Below, one piece after another: positions 19,120 through 28,128 of a stretch of DNA of 64,000 bases. The DNA comes from Rhodopseudomonas faecalis. GTDB lineage: Bacteria > Pseudomonadota > Alphaproteobacteria > Rhizobiales > Xanthobacteraceae. The notes beneath the pieces are model-generated. The model searched no databases. It saw nothing but the letters and a program-made list of their open reading frames with translations, and was not told where the DNA came from. Every line of letters begins with the position of its first letter. Position 1 is the stretch's first letter. The DNA lies in assembly GCF_003217325.1 (NCBI RefSeq), contig NZ_QJTI01000003.1, positions 124,001 through 188,000 of the forward strand. Direction: 5' to 3'. The translations under genes were made by a program, and so were the position numbers.

Positions 19120-19887
19120 ATGCAGCCGACCGCCGATTTTGATGCCCCTGCCCTGGTCCGATCGCTGCTGCGCCGTCGCCGGCAAGGCGCACTGGCCACG
19201 CTGACCGCGCCGAGCGGCGCGCCCTATTGCTCGCTGGTCAACCTGGCAAGCCACTGGGACGGCTCGCCAATTCTGCTGATTTCCAAGCTGGCGCGCCATA
19301 CCCGCAATCTGCTCGCCGACCCGCGGGTGTCGTTAATGCTTGATGAGCGCACCGCCGGCGACCCGCTCGAGGGCGCACGTATCACGCTTTCCGGAACAGC
19401 GGAGCCCATCGCAGGCGATGCGGTTGCAGCGATCAAGCGGCGCTATCTCAACGTTCATCCGGGCGCCGCAGGTTATGCAGAATTCACTGATTTCAGTTTT
19501 TTTGTGATCCGTTCGAGCAGCGTACATTTGGTCGCAGGTTTCGGCCGGATCATCGATCTGCGGCCCGAACAATTCCTCACCGACCTCACCGATACGCATG
19601 CATTGATCGCAGACGAGCAAAGCGTCATCGACCACATGAATGACGAGCATTTGGGCACGATGAAACTTTATGCGGAGCTGCTCGGCGGCGCGCCCGGCGA
19701 CTGGCGCTGCACCGGCTGCGACCCGGATGGCATTGATCTACAAGCAGGCGCGGACACCTTGCGCCTGTCCTTCCCGCAGCGGGTCACCACTTTCGCTGCA
19801 CTGCGAAAAGCCCTGCAGGATAGCGCGGACCGCGCGCGAGCTACAGTTGGAAAACTTGATTCTAGTCAAACCACGCGGCCGGAATAG
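19120..19887 (+). CDS. HugZ-like pyridoxamine-phosphate-oxidase-fold protein (255 aa)
   Basis: It combines an N-terminal split-barrel FMN-binding-like domain (TLTAPSGAPYCSLVNLASHWDG) with a C-terminal DUF2470-like domain containing DHMNDEHLGTMKLYAELLGG, the layout of heme-handling HugZ/HutZ-type proteins. Such proteins bind heme and may degrade or store it. No heme transport genes are adjacent, so the role is inferred from domains only. It is transcribed divergently from chvI, and pckA follows 149 bases downstream on the same strand. Confidence 0.82.
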   Translation: MQPTADFDAPALVRSLLRRRRQGALATLTAPSGAPYCSLVNLASHWDGSPILLISKLARHTRNLLADPRVSLMLDERTAGDPLEGARITLSGTAEPIAGDAVAAIKRRYLNVHPGAAGYAEFTDFSFFVIRSSSVHLVAGFGRIIDLRPEQFLTDLTDTHALIADEQSVIDHMNDEHLGTMKLYAELLGGAPGDWRCTGCDPDGIDLQAGADTLRLSFPQRVTTFAALRKALQDSADRARATVGKLDSSQTTRPE

Positions 19888-20036
19888 CGCGATGTTGCGG
19901 GGGGCGGGTTGGCAAAACCATCAATCAACACTATTAGTTCGCCACCGGAGTCGGGCGGTATATTGACGGTTGCCGCAGCATACCCGCGTTCGCGCAGATG
20001 GCGCATTTTTTGTGCGGGTTCGATGGAGGACATTTC

Positions 20037-21650
20037 GTGATCGAGACGGGCGTACGGAACGGTGCCTATGGCGCCGACAAATTCGGCTTAAAAAATCTCA
20101 AGGCCGTGAACTGGAATCTGGGCGCGCCGCAGCTCTACGAATACGCGCTCCGCGCTGGCGAAGCGGTTATTACGGCCGACGGTGCGCTGTGCGCCGAAAC
20201 TGGGGTTTTTACGGGCCGCAGCCCGAAGGACAAGTTCACGGTGCGCGACGCTACCACCGAGAATACGGTGTGGTGGGGTAGCAATCAGTCAATCACTGCT
20301 GATCAGTTCGAGACGTTGTATCAGGACTTCCTGAAGCACGCCGAGGGCAAGTCGCTGTTCGCGCAGGACCTGTATGGCGGTGCCGATCCGACCTTCCGGA
20401 TCAAGACCCGCGTCTTTACTGAACTCGCCTGGCACTCACTGTTCATTCGCACGCTGCTGCGCCGCCCCGAGCGCGCCGAGCTGGACAGCTTCGTTCCCGA
20501 GCTGACGCTGATCAATCTGCCGAGCTTCAAGGCCGATCCCAAGCGCCACGGCTGCCGTTCCGAAAACGTCGTCGCCATCGATTTTGCCCGCAAGATCGTT
20601 CTGATCGGCGGCACCGAATACGCCGGCGAGATCAAGAAGTCGGTGTTCACCACGCTCAACTACTACCTGCCCGAGAAGGGCGTGCTGCCGATGCACTGCT
20701 CGGCCAATGTCGGCCCGGATGGCGACACCGCGATCTTCTTCGGCCTGTCCGGCACCGGCAAGACCACGCTGTCGGCCGACCCGAACCGCACCCTGATCGG
20801 CGACGACGAACACGGCTGGGGCAAGGACGGTGTCTTCAACTTCGAAGGCGGCTGCTACGCCAAGTGCATCAAGCTGTCGAAGGACGCCGAGCCGGAAATC
20901 TTCGCCGCCGCGTCGCGCTTCGGCGCCGTGCTGGAAAACGTCGTGCTCGATCCGGTGACGCGCACTCCCGACTTCGACGATGGCTCGAAGACCGAGAACA
21001 CCCGCGCCGCCTATCCGCTGGAGTCGATCCCGAACGCTTCGATGACCGGCCGCGCCGGCCAGCCGAAGAACGTGGTGATGCTGGCTGCCGACGCCTTCGG
21101 CGTGATGCCGCCGATCGCCAAGCTGACCCCGGCGCAGGCGATGTATCACTTCCTGTCCGGCTACACCGCCAAGGTCGCCGGCACCGAGCGCGGCATCACC
21201 GAGCCGACCCCGGAATTCTCGACCTGCTTCGGTTCGCCGTTCCTGCCGCGCGATCCGGCCGCCTATGGCAACATGCTGCGCGAGCTGATTGCCAAGAACG
21301 GCGTTGACTGCTGGCTGGTCAACACCGGCTGGACCGGCGGCAAGTACGGCACCGGCCATCGCATGCCGATCAAGGTGACCCGTGCGCTTCTGACCGCCGC
21401 GCTGAACGGCAGCCTGCGCAACGCCGAGTTCCGCACCGACCCATATTTCGGCTTCGCGGTGCCGACCGCACTGCCGGGCGTGCCGAGCGACATCCTGGAG
21501 CCGGCCAAGACCTGGGCCGACAAGGCCGAATTCGACAAGACCGCGCGCGCGCTGGTCGGGATGTTCCAGAAGAACTTCACCAAGTTCGAGTCCAAGGTCG
21601 ACGCCGAGGTGCTGGCAGCAGCGCCCGAGGCCAAGCTCGCGGCCGAATAA
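20037..21650 (+). CDS. pckA: Phosphoenolpyruvate carboxykinase (ATP) (537 aa)
   Basis: Converts oxaloacetate and ATP to phosphoenolpyruvate, the entry step of gluconeogenesis, in the cytosol. Visible motifs: substrate-binding TGRSPKDKF, the kinase P-loop [22 protein letters not shown] and the nucleotide-binding [16 protein letters not shown] chose the GTG at 20037 because GGAGG stands 7 bases before it and the product then has the usual 537 residues; an ATG at 19998 lacks a site. In Rhizobiales chvI and pckA are neighbours, and ChvI affects pckA expression in some species. A strong terminator follows. Confidence 0.98.
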   Translation: MIETGVRNGAYGADKFGLKNLKAVNWNLGAPQLYEYALRAGEAVITADGALCAETGVFTGRSPKDKFTVRDATTENTVWWGSNQSITADQFETLYQDFLKHAEGKSLFAQDLYGGADPTFRIKTRVFTELAWHSLFIRTLLRRPERAELDSFVPELTLINLPSFKADPKRHGCRSENVVAIDFARKIVLIGGTEYAGEIKKSVFTTLNYYLPEKGVLPMHCSANVGPDGDTAIFFGLSGTGKTTLSADPNRTLIGDDEHGWGKDGVFNFEGGCYAKCIKLSKDAEPEIFAAASRFGAVLENVVLDPVTRTPDFDDGSKTENTRAAYPLESIPNASMTGRAGQPKNVVMLAADAFGVMPPIAKLTPAQAMYHFLSGYTAKVAGTERGITEPTPEFSTCFGSPFLPRDPAAYGNMLRELIAKNGVDCWLVNTGWTGGKYGTGHRMPIKVTRALLTAALNGSLRNAEFRTDPYFGFAVPTALPGVPSDILEPAKTWADKAEFDKTARALVGMFQKNFTKFESKVDAEVLAAAPEAKLAAE

Positions 21651-21675
21651 CAGCTTCCATCGAAGAAGTGCGATT

Positions 21676-21703
21676 GAGGGCGGCCTTCGGGTCGCCCTTT
21701 TTC
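21676..21703 (+). terminator. Terminator of pckA
   Basis: The stem GAGGGCGGCC / GGTCGCCCTTT with a TTCG-type loop, followed by a run of T, begins 26 bases after the pckA stop. Confidence 0.88.
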
Positions 21704-21772
21704 ATTGCCGCACCGGGGTGGCGCTGCCGAGCTGGACAGGCGGCACTCGCCGGCGACTGCTACCATCGGGTC

Positions 21773-21837
21773 GTATCAATGACCGTCATACCCGCGCTTG
21801 TCGCGGGTATCCACGTCTTGAAATCGCTGCAAGATGG
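21773..21837. repeat. Palindromic intergenic repeat, family A (half copy)
   Basis: One half only: GTATCAATGACCGTCATACC to CCACGTCTTGAAATCGCTGCAAG. It joins directly to a family C element at about 21835. Confidence 0.8.
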
Positions 21838-22012
21838 TCCTCCCCGTGTGCGGAGGGTGGCCGCCCCGATGCTCATCGGGTCGGATGGGTGGGGCCAGCC
21901 GGCCAAAGGCTGGGGTGCTGGAAAACGGATGGATCACTCTGAGCGAGCCCCCCACCCCGGCGCTTCGCGCCGACCCTCCCCACCGCTACGCGGGGGGAGG
22001 GAAAGCAGCGCC
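21835..22012. repeat. Intergenic repeat, family C (copy 1)
   Basis: An imperfect palindromic element opening with TCCTCCCCGTGTGCGGAGGG and a CCCCGATGCTCATCGGGTCGG hairpin, and closing with CCCACCCCGGCGCTTCGCGC...CTCCCCACCGCT...GGGGGGAGGG. The same pieces occur in the same order at 61463-61645. The gap 21651-22150 therefore consists of a terminator, two repeat families, a short tandem repeat and the rpoH terminator. Confidence 0.78.
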
Positions 22013-22031
22013 GCCGTCTCTAACACACGCG

Positions 22032-22082
22032 CCAAGCCAACAAGTGCCAAGCCAACAGTGCCAAGCCAACAGTGCCAAGCCA
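22032..22082. repeat. Short tandem repeat
   Basis: About three and a half copies of a 14-base unit (GTGCCAAGCCAACA, first copy with one extra A) lie between the family C element and the rpoH terminator. There are no spacers, so this is not a CRISPR. Confidence 0.8.
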
Positions 22083-22096
22083 CATCGCCAGAATCA

Positions 22097-22129
22097 AAAA
22101 CCCCGCCGAACCGGGTTCGGCGGGGTTTT
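22097..22129 (-). terminator. Terminator of rpoH
   Basis: A perfect 16-bp inverted repeat (22097-22112 AAAACCCCGCCGAACC with 22114-22129) gives T-runs on both sides, so it could stop transcription in either direction. It lies 22 bases after the rpoH stop. Confidence 0.9.
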
Positions 22130-22150
22130 GGTGGCAGTCCGCGGCGGAGG

Positions 22151-23050
22151 TTAGTGCGCGGGCTGCAAAGTGCCTTGTTCCTGGCGGGCGATCGCGCCCT
22201 TCACGGCCGCCTGCACCTTTTCAAAAGCCCGCACCTCGATCTGGCGGACGCGCTCGCGCGACACGCCGAATTCGGCAGCGAGATCTTCCAGCGTCATCGG
22301 CTCTTCGGCGAGACGACGCGCCTCGAAGATGCGCCGTTCGCGGGCGTTCAGCACCCCGATCGCACCCTTGAGCGCAGCGCGGCGATGATCGAGCTCTTCA
22401 TGCTCGGCCATCACGGTTTCCTGGCTCGGCGACTGATCGACCAGCCAGTCCTGCCATTCCCCGGGCTCGCCATCATCACGGATCGGCGCGTTCAGCGAGG
22501 CGTCGCCGCCCAGGCGCCGGTTCATGTCGACCACGTCCTGCTCGGTGACGCCGAGCCGGCTCGCGATTAGCTTGACCTGATCCGGATGCAGATCGCCCTC
22601 TTCCAGCGCGGAAATCCGGCTCTTGGCCTTGCGCAGGTTGAAGAACAGCTTCTTCTGGTTCGCCGTGGTGCCCATCTTCACCAGCGACCACGAGCGCAGG
22701 ATGTATTCCTGGATCGAGGCCTTGATCCACCACATGGCGTAGGTCGCCAGCCGAAATCCCTTTTCCGGCTCGAACCGCTTGACGGCCTGCATCAGCCCGA
22801 CATTGCCTTCCGACACCACTTCGGAGATCGGCAGGCCGTAGCCGCGGTACCCCATCGCGATCTTGGCGACGAGCCGCAAATGGCTGGTGACGAGCTTATG
22901 CGCGGCGTCGCGATCGTCATGTTCGCGCCAGCGCTTCGCAAGCATGTATTCCTGCTCGGGTTCGAGCATCGGAAACTTGCGGATCTCAGCAAGATATCTA
23001 GATAGACCGGACTCTCCGTTGAGAACCGGAAGTGTGGCTGCACGGGCCAT
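22151..23050 (-). CDS. rpoH: Heat-shock sigma factor RpoH (sigma-32, 299 aa)
   Basis: An alternative sigma factor that directs RNA polymerase to heat-shock promoters. Region 2 is clear (EYMLAKRWREHDDRDAAHKLV, then SEGNVGLMQAVKRFEPEKGFRLATYAMWWIKASIQEYIL). The RpoH box region follows (MGTTANQKKLFFNLRKAKSR), and region 4.2 has the helix-turn-helix LEDLAAEFGVSRERVRQIE. Length and N-terminus (MARAATLPVLNGESGLSRYL) are typical. Alphaproteobacteria often have several rpoH copies; which one this is cannot be told. It has its own strong terminator. The 215 bases upstream, shared with the rluD 3' end, must contain the promoter; I could not place it with confidence. Confidence 0.96.
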   Translation of the reverse strand: MARAATLPVLNGESGLSRYLAEIRKFPMLEPEQEYMLAKRWREHDDRDAAHKLVTSHLRLVAKIAMGYRGYGLPISEVVSEGNVGLMQAVKRFEPEKGFRLATYAMWWIKASIQEYILRSWSLVKMGTTANQKKLFFNLRKAKSRISALEEGDLHPDQVKLIASRLGVTEQDVVDMNRRLGGDASLNAPIRDDGEPGEWQDWLVDQSPSQETVMAEHEELDHRRAALKGAIGVLNARERRIFEARRLAEEPMTLEDLAAEFGVSRERVRQIEVRAFEKVQAAVKGAIARQEQGTLQPAH

Positions 23051-23265
23051 TCAGCGCCCTCCAAGGTTCAGGCCCCCGAGATCGGCGGGCCAGGCAGTGG
23101 TCGCTTTGTAAAAAGCCGACCGGCCTGCGAGGTTCCGCGTTGGGACATCCAACGCACCCTGAATATACACGCGATTTCCGCGAGCTTGGAAGGAGAACGA
23201 CTCTCAAGTCGCCGTGAGCAGGGCTCAAGCGACTGGTATATTTAACTTTTTCCGAATGGTCTGCG

Positions 23266-24294
23266 TCATTCAGCCGCTTGCAGCGCGGCCTGTAGCGCCG
23301 CCAGATCGGCCGGCAACTCAGAGGTCCATTCGAGAATCTCGCCGCTGACCGGGTGCTCCAATACCAAAAGGTAGGCATGGAGCGCCTGGCGTCCCAGCGT
23401 TTCCAGCGCGCTGCGCGCGCCTGGCACCAGCGAACTGGCCTTGGTCTTGAAGTGTGGTCCATAGACCGCATCGCCAAGCAGCGGATGGCCGATATGGGCC
23501 AGATGCACGCGGATTTGATGGGTGCGCCCGGTTTCGAGCTGGCAGCCGATCAGCGCCGCCACCGGCTTGCCGCTGCGGCCGTCAAAGCGCTCCAGCACCT
23601 CCCAATGGGTGATGGCCTCGCGGCCGCCCTCGCGCACCGCCATCTTCTCGCGGCTGAACGGATGGCGGTCGATCGGCGCGGCGATGGTGCCGTACGGCCG
23701 GTTCGGCACGCCCCAGACGAAGGCCTGGTAGCCGCGGCGTAGCGCGCCGGTGCGGCCGTGATCGGCAAATTGCTCGCTCAAGGACTGGTGGGCGCGGTCG
23801 TTCTTGGCGGCCACCATCAAGCCGGTGGTGTCCTTGTCGAGCCGGTGCACGATGCCCGGCCGCCGCACCCCGCCGATCCCGGACAGGCTGGCGCCGCAAT
23901 GGGCGATCAAGGCATTGACCAGCGTGCCGCTGTCATGGCCGGCGCCGGGATGCACCACCAGGCCGCGCGGCTTGTCGATGACGATGATGTCGTCGTCCTC
24001 ATAGACCACATTGAGCGGGATGTTCTCGGCTTCCGGCTCGGCCGCCACCGCCGGCGGCACGTCGATTGTGATCGTATCGCCCGCGGCGACGTGATAAGCG
24101 GGGTCGCGAAGCGGGGTCGCTCCGATCGCCACCCGCCCGGCGAGGATCAGCGCTTTCAGCCGCGAACGCGACAGATCCGGCACCCGCGATGCGAGCATAC
24201 GGTCCAACCGTACTTCTCCTTCGTCGCCGGCGACCGTGATGCGGAGCAATCGACCTTCGTTCCCAGATGGGTTTTCCACGCGTGAGCCTTGCAT
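23266..24294 (-). CDS. rluD: 23S rRNA pseudouridine synthase, RluD type (about 342 aa)
   Basis: Makes pseudouridines in helix 69 of 23S rRNA. An N-terminal S4 RNA-binding domain (VRLDRMLASRVPDLSRSRLKAL) is followed by the catalytic domain with the signature HRLDKDTTGLMVAAK, whose Asp is the nucleophile, and the motif GRTHQIRVHLAHIGHPLLGD. I use the ATG at 24294; a GTG at 24279 has AAGG 8 bases upstream and is a good alternative. The ATG overlaps the start codon of the divergent small membrane-protein gene. Confidence 0.93.
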   Translation of the reverse strand: MQGSRVENPSGNEGRLLRITVAGDEGEVRLDRMLASRVPDLSRSRLKALILAGRVAIGATPLRDPAYHVAAGDTITIDVPPAVAAEPEAENIPLNVVYEDDDIIVIDKPRGLVVHPGAGHDSGTLVNALIAHCGASLSGIGGVRRPGIVHRLDKDTTGLMVAAKNDRAHQSLSEQFADHGRTGALRRGYQAFVWGVPNRPYGTIAAPIDRHPFSREKMAVREGGREAITHWEVLERFDGRSGKPVAALIGCQLETGRTHQIRVHLAHIGHPLLGDAVYGPHFKTKASSLVPGARSALETLGRQALHAYLLVLEHPVSGEILEWTSELPADLAALQAALQAAE

Positions 24295-24631
24295 GACTGA
24301 AACTGTTGCGCCCGAACCGACCCCCGAGCAAGCCGCGCTGTTCGCGCGCGTGCGGCGGATGATGCTGATTGCGGGCCTGACGACGGCGCTGGCGGTTTGC
24401 GCCGTGCTGATCGCCATCGGCTATCGTCTTTTTCGCGCCGAGGGAAGCGCCCCGACCGTGACCGCCGAGGTCACCGCCGCTTTGCCGAAGGGCGCGCGGG
24501 TGGTGTCGACCGCGGTAGCCGGCGAACGGCTGGTGGTGACGCTTGATGTCGGCGGCGCGGTCGAGATTCGCACCTTCGACGCCCGCACCTTAAAGCCCAC
24601 CGGCCGGCTGACCTTCGTCAACGTGCCCTGA
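24293..24631 (+). CDS. Small single-pass membrane protein of unknown function (112 aa)
   Basis: A short cytoplasmic N-terminus is followed by one transmembrane helix (MMLIAGLTTALAVCAVLIAIGY, about residues 23-44) and a periplasmic domain rich in beta strands. It resembles small conserved alphaproteobacterial proteins found beside rluD (I recall a domain of unknown function, DUF6476-like). The chosen ATG overlaps the rluD start codon on the other strand by two bases. No clear Shine-Dalgarno is present; a start at 24236 or just after it, inside rluD, is possible. The role is unknown. Confidence 0.7.
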   Translation: MTETVAPEPTPEQAALFARVRRMMLIAGLTTALAVCAVLIAIGYRLFRAEGSAPTVTAEVTAALPKGARVVSTAVAGERLVVTLDVGGAVEIRTFDARTLKPTGRLTFVNVP

Positions 24632-24784
24632 GCCGGATTTTTCCCGCGCGCGGCTGAACAAGCGGCGGCGCGGACCCGCACCGACAAAATCGCCAAGCGG
24701 CGCGTGATCGCCGCCGCTGCATCTGGATATCCGCAACCACCATCTTGCGGACCGCGCGTTTCAAGGCTATTCCCTTGCCACGCT

Positions 24785-24859
24785 GCTCCCTTCGTCTAGC
24801 GGTCAGGACGTCGCCCTCTCACGGCGAAAACAGGAGTTCGATTCTCCTAGGGAGCGCCA
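24785..24859 (+). tRNA. tRNA-Glu (anticodon CTC)
   Basis: A full cloverleaf can be drawn. The acceptor stem GCTCCCT pairs with AGGGAGC, with discriminator G and encoded CCA at 24857-24859. The D-arm region is TTCGTCTAGCGGTCAGGAC. The anticodon stem TCGCC/GGCGA encloses the loop CTCTCAC with anticodon CTC, and the T arm is CAGGAGTTCGATTCTCCTA. The tRNA decodes GAG codons. Confidence 0.97.
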
Positions 24860-25041
24860 TTTCCCCCTGCAGCGCGATCTTTCAATCACCCGCACGGCAC
24901 CCGTCTGCTTTGACGCGGACTTGCGTTGCCGCGTGCTGTGTCAGCACCCCGATCCGTTGTTTGCGACTTGAGATCACTGATCCGCCCCAGTACATCTACT
25001 GGTTGCCTTATTTATTCGCCGCAACCATAGTCATCTGGAAG

Positions 25042-25260
25042 CAGTCCGGATGGGAGGGGCGCCATGAGTTCGACAGCTGCAACGCCCCGATCGTCCCTGT
25101 TCAAAAATCCGCTGCGCAGTCTGCGGCTGCGCACGACGGCTCGTATGCCGGCTACCGACAGGGACCGCGAGCGAAGTAATCGAGGCTGGCAGCTATCGCT
25201 GAGTGGGACGGAAGAACGAGGTGACGTCTTCATATCCTGGTGATCGGCTGGCCTCTGCGG
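25042..25260 (-). pseudogene. Possible decayed TadE-like pilus-assembly gene
   Basis: On the minus strand the stretch SRRLRSGFLNRDDRGVAAVE has the look of the N-terminus of TadE/TadG-type proteins, which start with basic residues, then RGVAAVEFAL and a hydrophobic helix. Here the helix is lost: the frame goes to LMAPLPSGLLPDDYGCGE and stops, and a shifted frame downstream has stops. This would be a remnant without function. The evidence is one short motif, so confidence is low. The rest of the gap 24860-25490 holds a hairpin at 25259 and nothing else I can name. Confidence 0.3.
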
Positions 25261-25297
25261 CGCGTCACGGATTTCTGGCTGTGATCCGTGGCGCGCC
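25259..25297 (+). terminator. Strong hairpin upstream of metN
   Basis: A 14-base stem with one G-T pair (25259-25272 GGCGCGTCACGGAT, 25284-25297) is followed by CCTTTCCGTTTT. It lies 190 bases before metN and 400 bases after the tRNA. It could end tRNA or read-through transcription, or be a leader structure. The sequence does not match a SAM riboswitch I know. Confidence 0.45.
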
Positions 25298-25490
25298 CCT
25301 TTCCGTTTTGACGGCAGAGAAACTGATTTCATACAGCGCCGCGCCGTAGCGGATTACTTCTTCAAAACGGTCACAATGCGCAGTCGGCGTTGTTATTATT
25401 CTACACGCATTGCAGGCAGCGGCGCGCGCCGCTACTCGATGGATGACGCCGTCGCAGCGACGGCCCTTTCATTCAAAGAGCGAACCCGCA

Positions 25491-26594
25491 ATGAACGCAC
25501 ATTGGCAACCTCCTCCGCCGGACCTGGTATCGGCGACGGCGACTAATCACTCCGGCATCGTCATCGACAAGGTCCGCAAGATCTATGCGGCCCGCAAAAG
25601 CAGCGCCGAAGTGGTCGCGCTCGATGACATCAGCCTCACCGTCCCGAAAGGCACGATTCTGGGCGTGATCGGCCGCAGCGGCGCCGGCAAGTCGACCTTG
25701 ATCCGGCTGATCAACGGCCTCGATAAGCCGAGCGAAGGCCGCGTGGTCGTCAACGGCGTTGATATCACCGCGCTTGATGAAGCCGCGCTGCGCCAGGCGC
25801 GCCGCTCGATTGGCATGGTGTTCCAGCATTTCAATCTGCTGTCGTCGCGCACCGCGTTCGACAATGTCGCGCTGCCGCTGGAGATCGCCGGCACGCCGAA
25901 AGCCGAGATCGAAAAGCGCGTGCTGCCGCTGCTCGACATGGTCGGGCTCGCAGACAAGCGCCATCGCTATCCGGCGGAATTGTCGGGCGGCCAGAAGCAG
26001 CGCGTCGGCATCGCGCGCGCGCTCGCCACCGAGCCGTCGGTGCTGCTGTCGGATGAGGCGACCTCGGCGCTCGACCCGGAAACCACCGATCAGATTCTCG
26101 ATCTGCTCAAGCAGATCAACCGGCAACTGCACCTCACCATCCTGTTCATCACCCATGAGATGGCGGTGGTGAAAGCGCTGGCCGACCGCGTCGCGGTGAT
26201 CGAAGGCGGCCGCATCGTGGAAGAAGGCTCGACCTTCGACGTGTTCGCCACGCCGCGCCACGAACTAACGCGGCGGTTCGTCAGCTCGGTGACCGGCAGC
26301 GCCGCGCCGGATTGGCTGGCGGCGGCGCTAAAACCCTATCAGCCGCCCGGTGGCCAGGCCGTACTGCGCATCACCTTTAAGGGCAGCGATGCCAGCCAGC
26401 CGTTGCTGTCGCAGATCGCAAGGTCGCTGAACATCGACCTCAACATCCTATCCGGCCAGGTGGAGATGATCGCCGGCCATCCGTTCGGCACGCTGATCGT
26501 GTCGGCGGCGGCCTCGCCCGAACAATTGCAGCAGGTGATCACGCATTTCTCGGCTAACAACAATCTCGTGGAGCAACTCGGCTATGTCGCCTGA
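25491..26594 (+). CDS. metN: Methionine ABC importer, ATP-binding protein MetN (367 aa)
   Basis: The cytoplasmic ATPase of a D/L-methionine uptake system. Visible motifs: Walker [11 protein letters not shown]-loop MVFQHFNLL, signature [15 protein letters not shown], Walker [13 protein letters not shown] and the switch His in FITHEM. Residues about 275-365 form the NIL domain ([19 protein letters not shown] and beyond), which binds methionine in the cytosol and inhibits transport. The start at 25491 gives [11 protein letters not shown]; an earlier in-frame start at 25410 adds an unconserved tail. It overlaps metI by 11 bases, so translation is probably coupled. Confidence 0.96.
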   Translation: MNAHWQPPPPDLVSATATNHSGIVIDKVRKIYAARKSSAEVVALDDISLTVPKGTILGVIGRSGAGKSTLIRLINGLDKPSEGRVVVNGVDITALDEAALRQARRSIGMVFQHFNLLSSRTAFDNVALPLEIAGTPKAEIEKRVLPLLDMVGLADKRHRYPAELSGGQKQRVGIARALATEPSVLLSDEATSALDPETTDQILDLLKQINRQLHLTILFITHEMAVVKALADRVAVIEGGRIVEEGSTFDVFATPRHELTRRFVSSVTGSAAPDWLAAALKPYQPPGGQAVLRITFKGSDASQPLLSQIARSLNIDLNILSGQVEMIAGHPFGTLIVSAAASPEQLQQVITHFSANNNLVEQLGYVA

Positions 26595-27249
26595 AATCAT
26601 CCGTCTGATCGTCGAATCCACGCTCGATACGCTAGCGATGGTCGGGCTCGCCGGACTGTTCGGCACCGTGCTCGGCGTGCCGCTCGGCATCTTCCTCGCC
26701 ACCAGCCGCGCCGGTGAACTGTACGCCGCGCCGGTCGCCAATCGCATCGTCGGCGTGGTCGTCAATGCCACGCGCTCGACGCCGTTCATCATCCTGGTGG
26801 TGGCGATCGTGCCGTTCACGCGCCTGGTGGTCGGCACCTCGATCGGCACCGCGGCCGCGACCGTGCCGCTCACCATCGCCGCGATTCCGTTCATCGCCCG
26901 GGTGATCGAAGCCGCGATCCGCGAAGTCGATCATGGCCTGATCGAAGCGGCGCGCGCGTTCGGCGCCAGCCCGCTGCAGATCGTGCGCAAGGTGCTGCTG
27001 CCGGAGGCGCTGCCGGCGATCACGCTGGCGCTGACGCTGACCTTGGTCAGCCTGATCGGCTATTCGGCGATGGTCGGCGCGGTCGGCGGCGGCGGTCTCG
27101 GCGATCTTGGCATCCGCTATGGCTATCAGCGCTTCATGCCGGAAGTGATGCTGACCGTGGTGCTGGTGTTGATCGTGCTGGTGCAGGGCGTGCAGACGCT
27201 CGGCGACACGCTGGCCCGCAAGCTCGATCACCGCAGCCGCCGCTCCTGA
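26584..27249 (+). CDS. metI: Methionine ABC importer, permease MetI (221 aa)
   Basis: The inner-membrane channel subunit, with about five transmembrane helices. The cytoplasmic EAA loop that docks on MetN is visible as [29 protein letters not shown]. The length matches MetI (217 in E. coli). Its ATG lies inside the 3' end of metN, and metQ begins 54 bases after its stop, so the three genes form one operon. Confidence 0.95.
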   Translation: MSPEIIRLIVESTLDTLAMVGLAGLFGTVLGVPLGIFLATSRAGELYAAPVANRIVGVVVNATRSTPFIILVVAIVPFTRLVVGTSIGTAAATVPLTIAAIPFIARVIEAAIREVDHGLIEAARAFGASPLQIVRKVLLPEALPAITLALTLTLVSLIGYSAMVGAVGGGGLGDLGIRYGYQRFMPEVMLTVVLVLIVLVQGVQTLGDTLARKLDHRSRRS

Positions 27250-27303
27250 ACCAAGCTTCCCTCTCCGAACAAGAAACGACACGACAACAAGGATAGAAAA
27301 CTC

Positions 27304-28077
27304 ATGCGACGCATTGTGCTGTCCCTGGTCGCGCTGGCTTTCAGCAGCGCGGCCTATGCCGAAACCATCCGGGTCGGCGTCACTTCCGGCCCGCACGCCG
27401 AGATCATCGACGTGGTCAAGAAGGTCGCCGCCGAGCGCGGCGTCGACATCAAGCCGGTGGAATTCTCCGACTACGTGTTCCCGAACGAAGCGTTGGCGCG
27501 CAAGGAGCTGGACGCCAATTCATTCCAGCACGAACCTTACCTCTTGAACCAGACCGCCAAGAGCAACTGGAAGATCGTCAAGGTCGCCGGCACCATCTTG
27601 TCGCCGCAGGGCGTCTATTCCAAAAAATACAAGACGCTCGCCGATCTGCCGCAAGGCGCCACGGTGGCGATCGCCAATGATCCGTCCAACGGCGCGCGCG
27701 GCCTGTTGATCCTGGCCTCGCAAGGGCTGATCAAGCTCAAGGATGGCGCCGGCGTCACCGCGTCGGTCGCCGACATCGTCGACAATCCCAAGAAGCTGAA
27801 ATTCGTGGAGTTGGACGCGGCGCAACTGCCGCGCTCGCTCGGCGATGTCGATCTGGTGTCGATCAACAACAACTACGCGGTGCAGGCCGGGCTCAGCCCG
27901 TCGCGCGACGCCATCGCCCGCGAAAGCGTCGATGGCCCCTGGGTCAACATCCTGGCGGTGCGCGAGGAGGACAAGGACAAGCCGTGGGTGAAAGCGCTGA
28001 TCGACGCCTATCACTCCGACCCGGTGAAGCAGTTCATCGAAACCCGCTTCAAGGGCACCTACCTCGCCAGCTGGTGA
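27304..28077 (+). CDS. metQ: Methionine-binding protein MetQ (257 aa)
   Basis: The periplasmic binding protein for methionine, of the NlpA family. Its signal peptide MRRIVLSLVALAFSSAAYA ends in AYA and no lipobox cysteine follows, so unlike E. coli MetQ it is probably a free periplasmic protein. The mature start IRVGVTSGPHAEI and the motif FSDYVFPNEALARKELDANSFQHEPYL are typical. AAGGATAG precedes the ATG. It is the last gene of metNIQ and is followed by a bidirectional hairpin. Confidence 0.95.
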   Translation: MRRIVLSLVALAFSSAAYAETIRVGVTSGPHAEIIDVVKKVAAERGVDIKPVEFSDYVFPNEALARKELDANSFQHEPYLLNQTAKSNWKIVKVAGTILSPQGVYSKKYKTLADLPQGATVAIANDPSNGARGLLILASQGLIKLKDGAGVTASVADIVDNPKKLKFVELDAAQLPRSLGDVDLVSINNNYAVQAGLSPSRDAIARESVDGPWVNILAVREEDKDKPWVKALIDAYHSDPVKQFIETRFKGTYLASW

Positions 28078-28089
28078 CGACCAACCATC

Positions 28090-28116
28090 GGGATGGCGCA
28101 GGCACCGCGCCATCCC
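28090..28116. terminator. Shared terminator between metQ and the convergent outer-membrane gene
   Basis: A perfect 10-bp stem (28090-28099 GGGATGGCGC with 28107-28116 GCGCCATCCC) sits 13 bases past each of the two convergent stop codons. It probably serves both directions. Confidence 0.75.
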
Positions 28117-28128
28117 TTGGGCTGTTGC

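Noticed and set aside
22032-22082. Short tandem repeat as a CRISPR or attachment site
   Set aside because: Only about three 14-base units without spacers, and no integrase or phage gene nearby.
24745-25179. Plus-strand frame running across the tRNA-Glu
   Set aside because: It includes the tRNA itself and has no family-like motif.
25297-25490. SAM riboswitch before metN
   Set aside because: I could not find the conserved SAM-I or SAM-II core; only a simple hairpin at 25259 is present.
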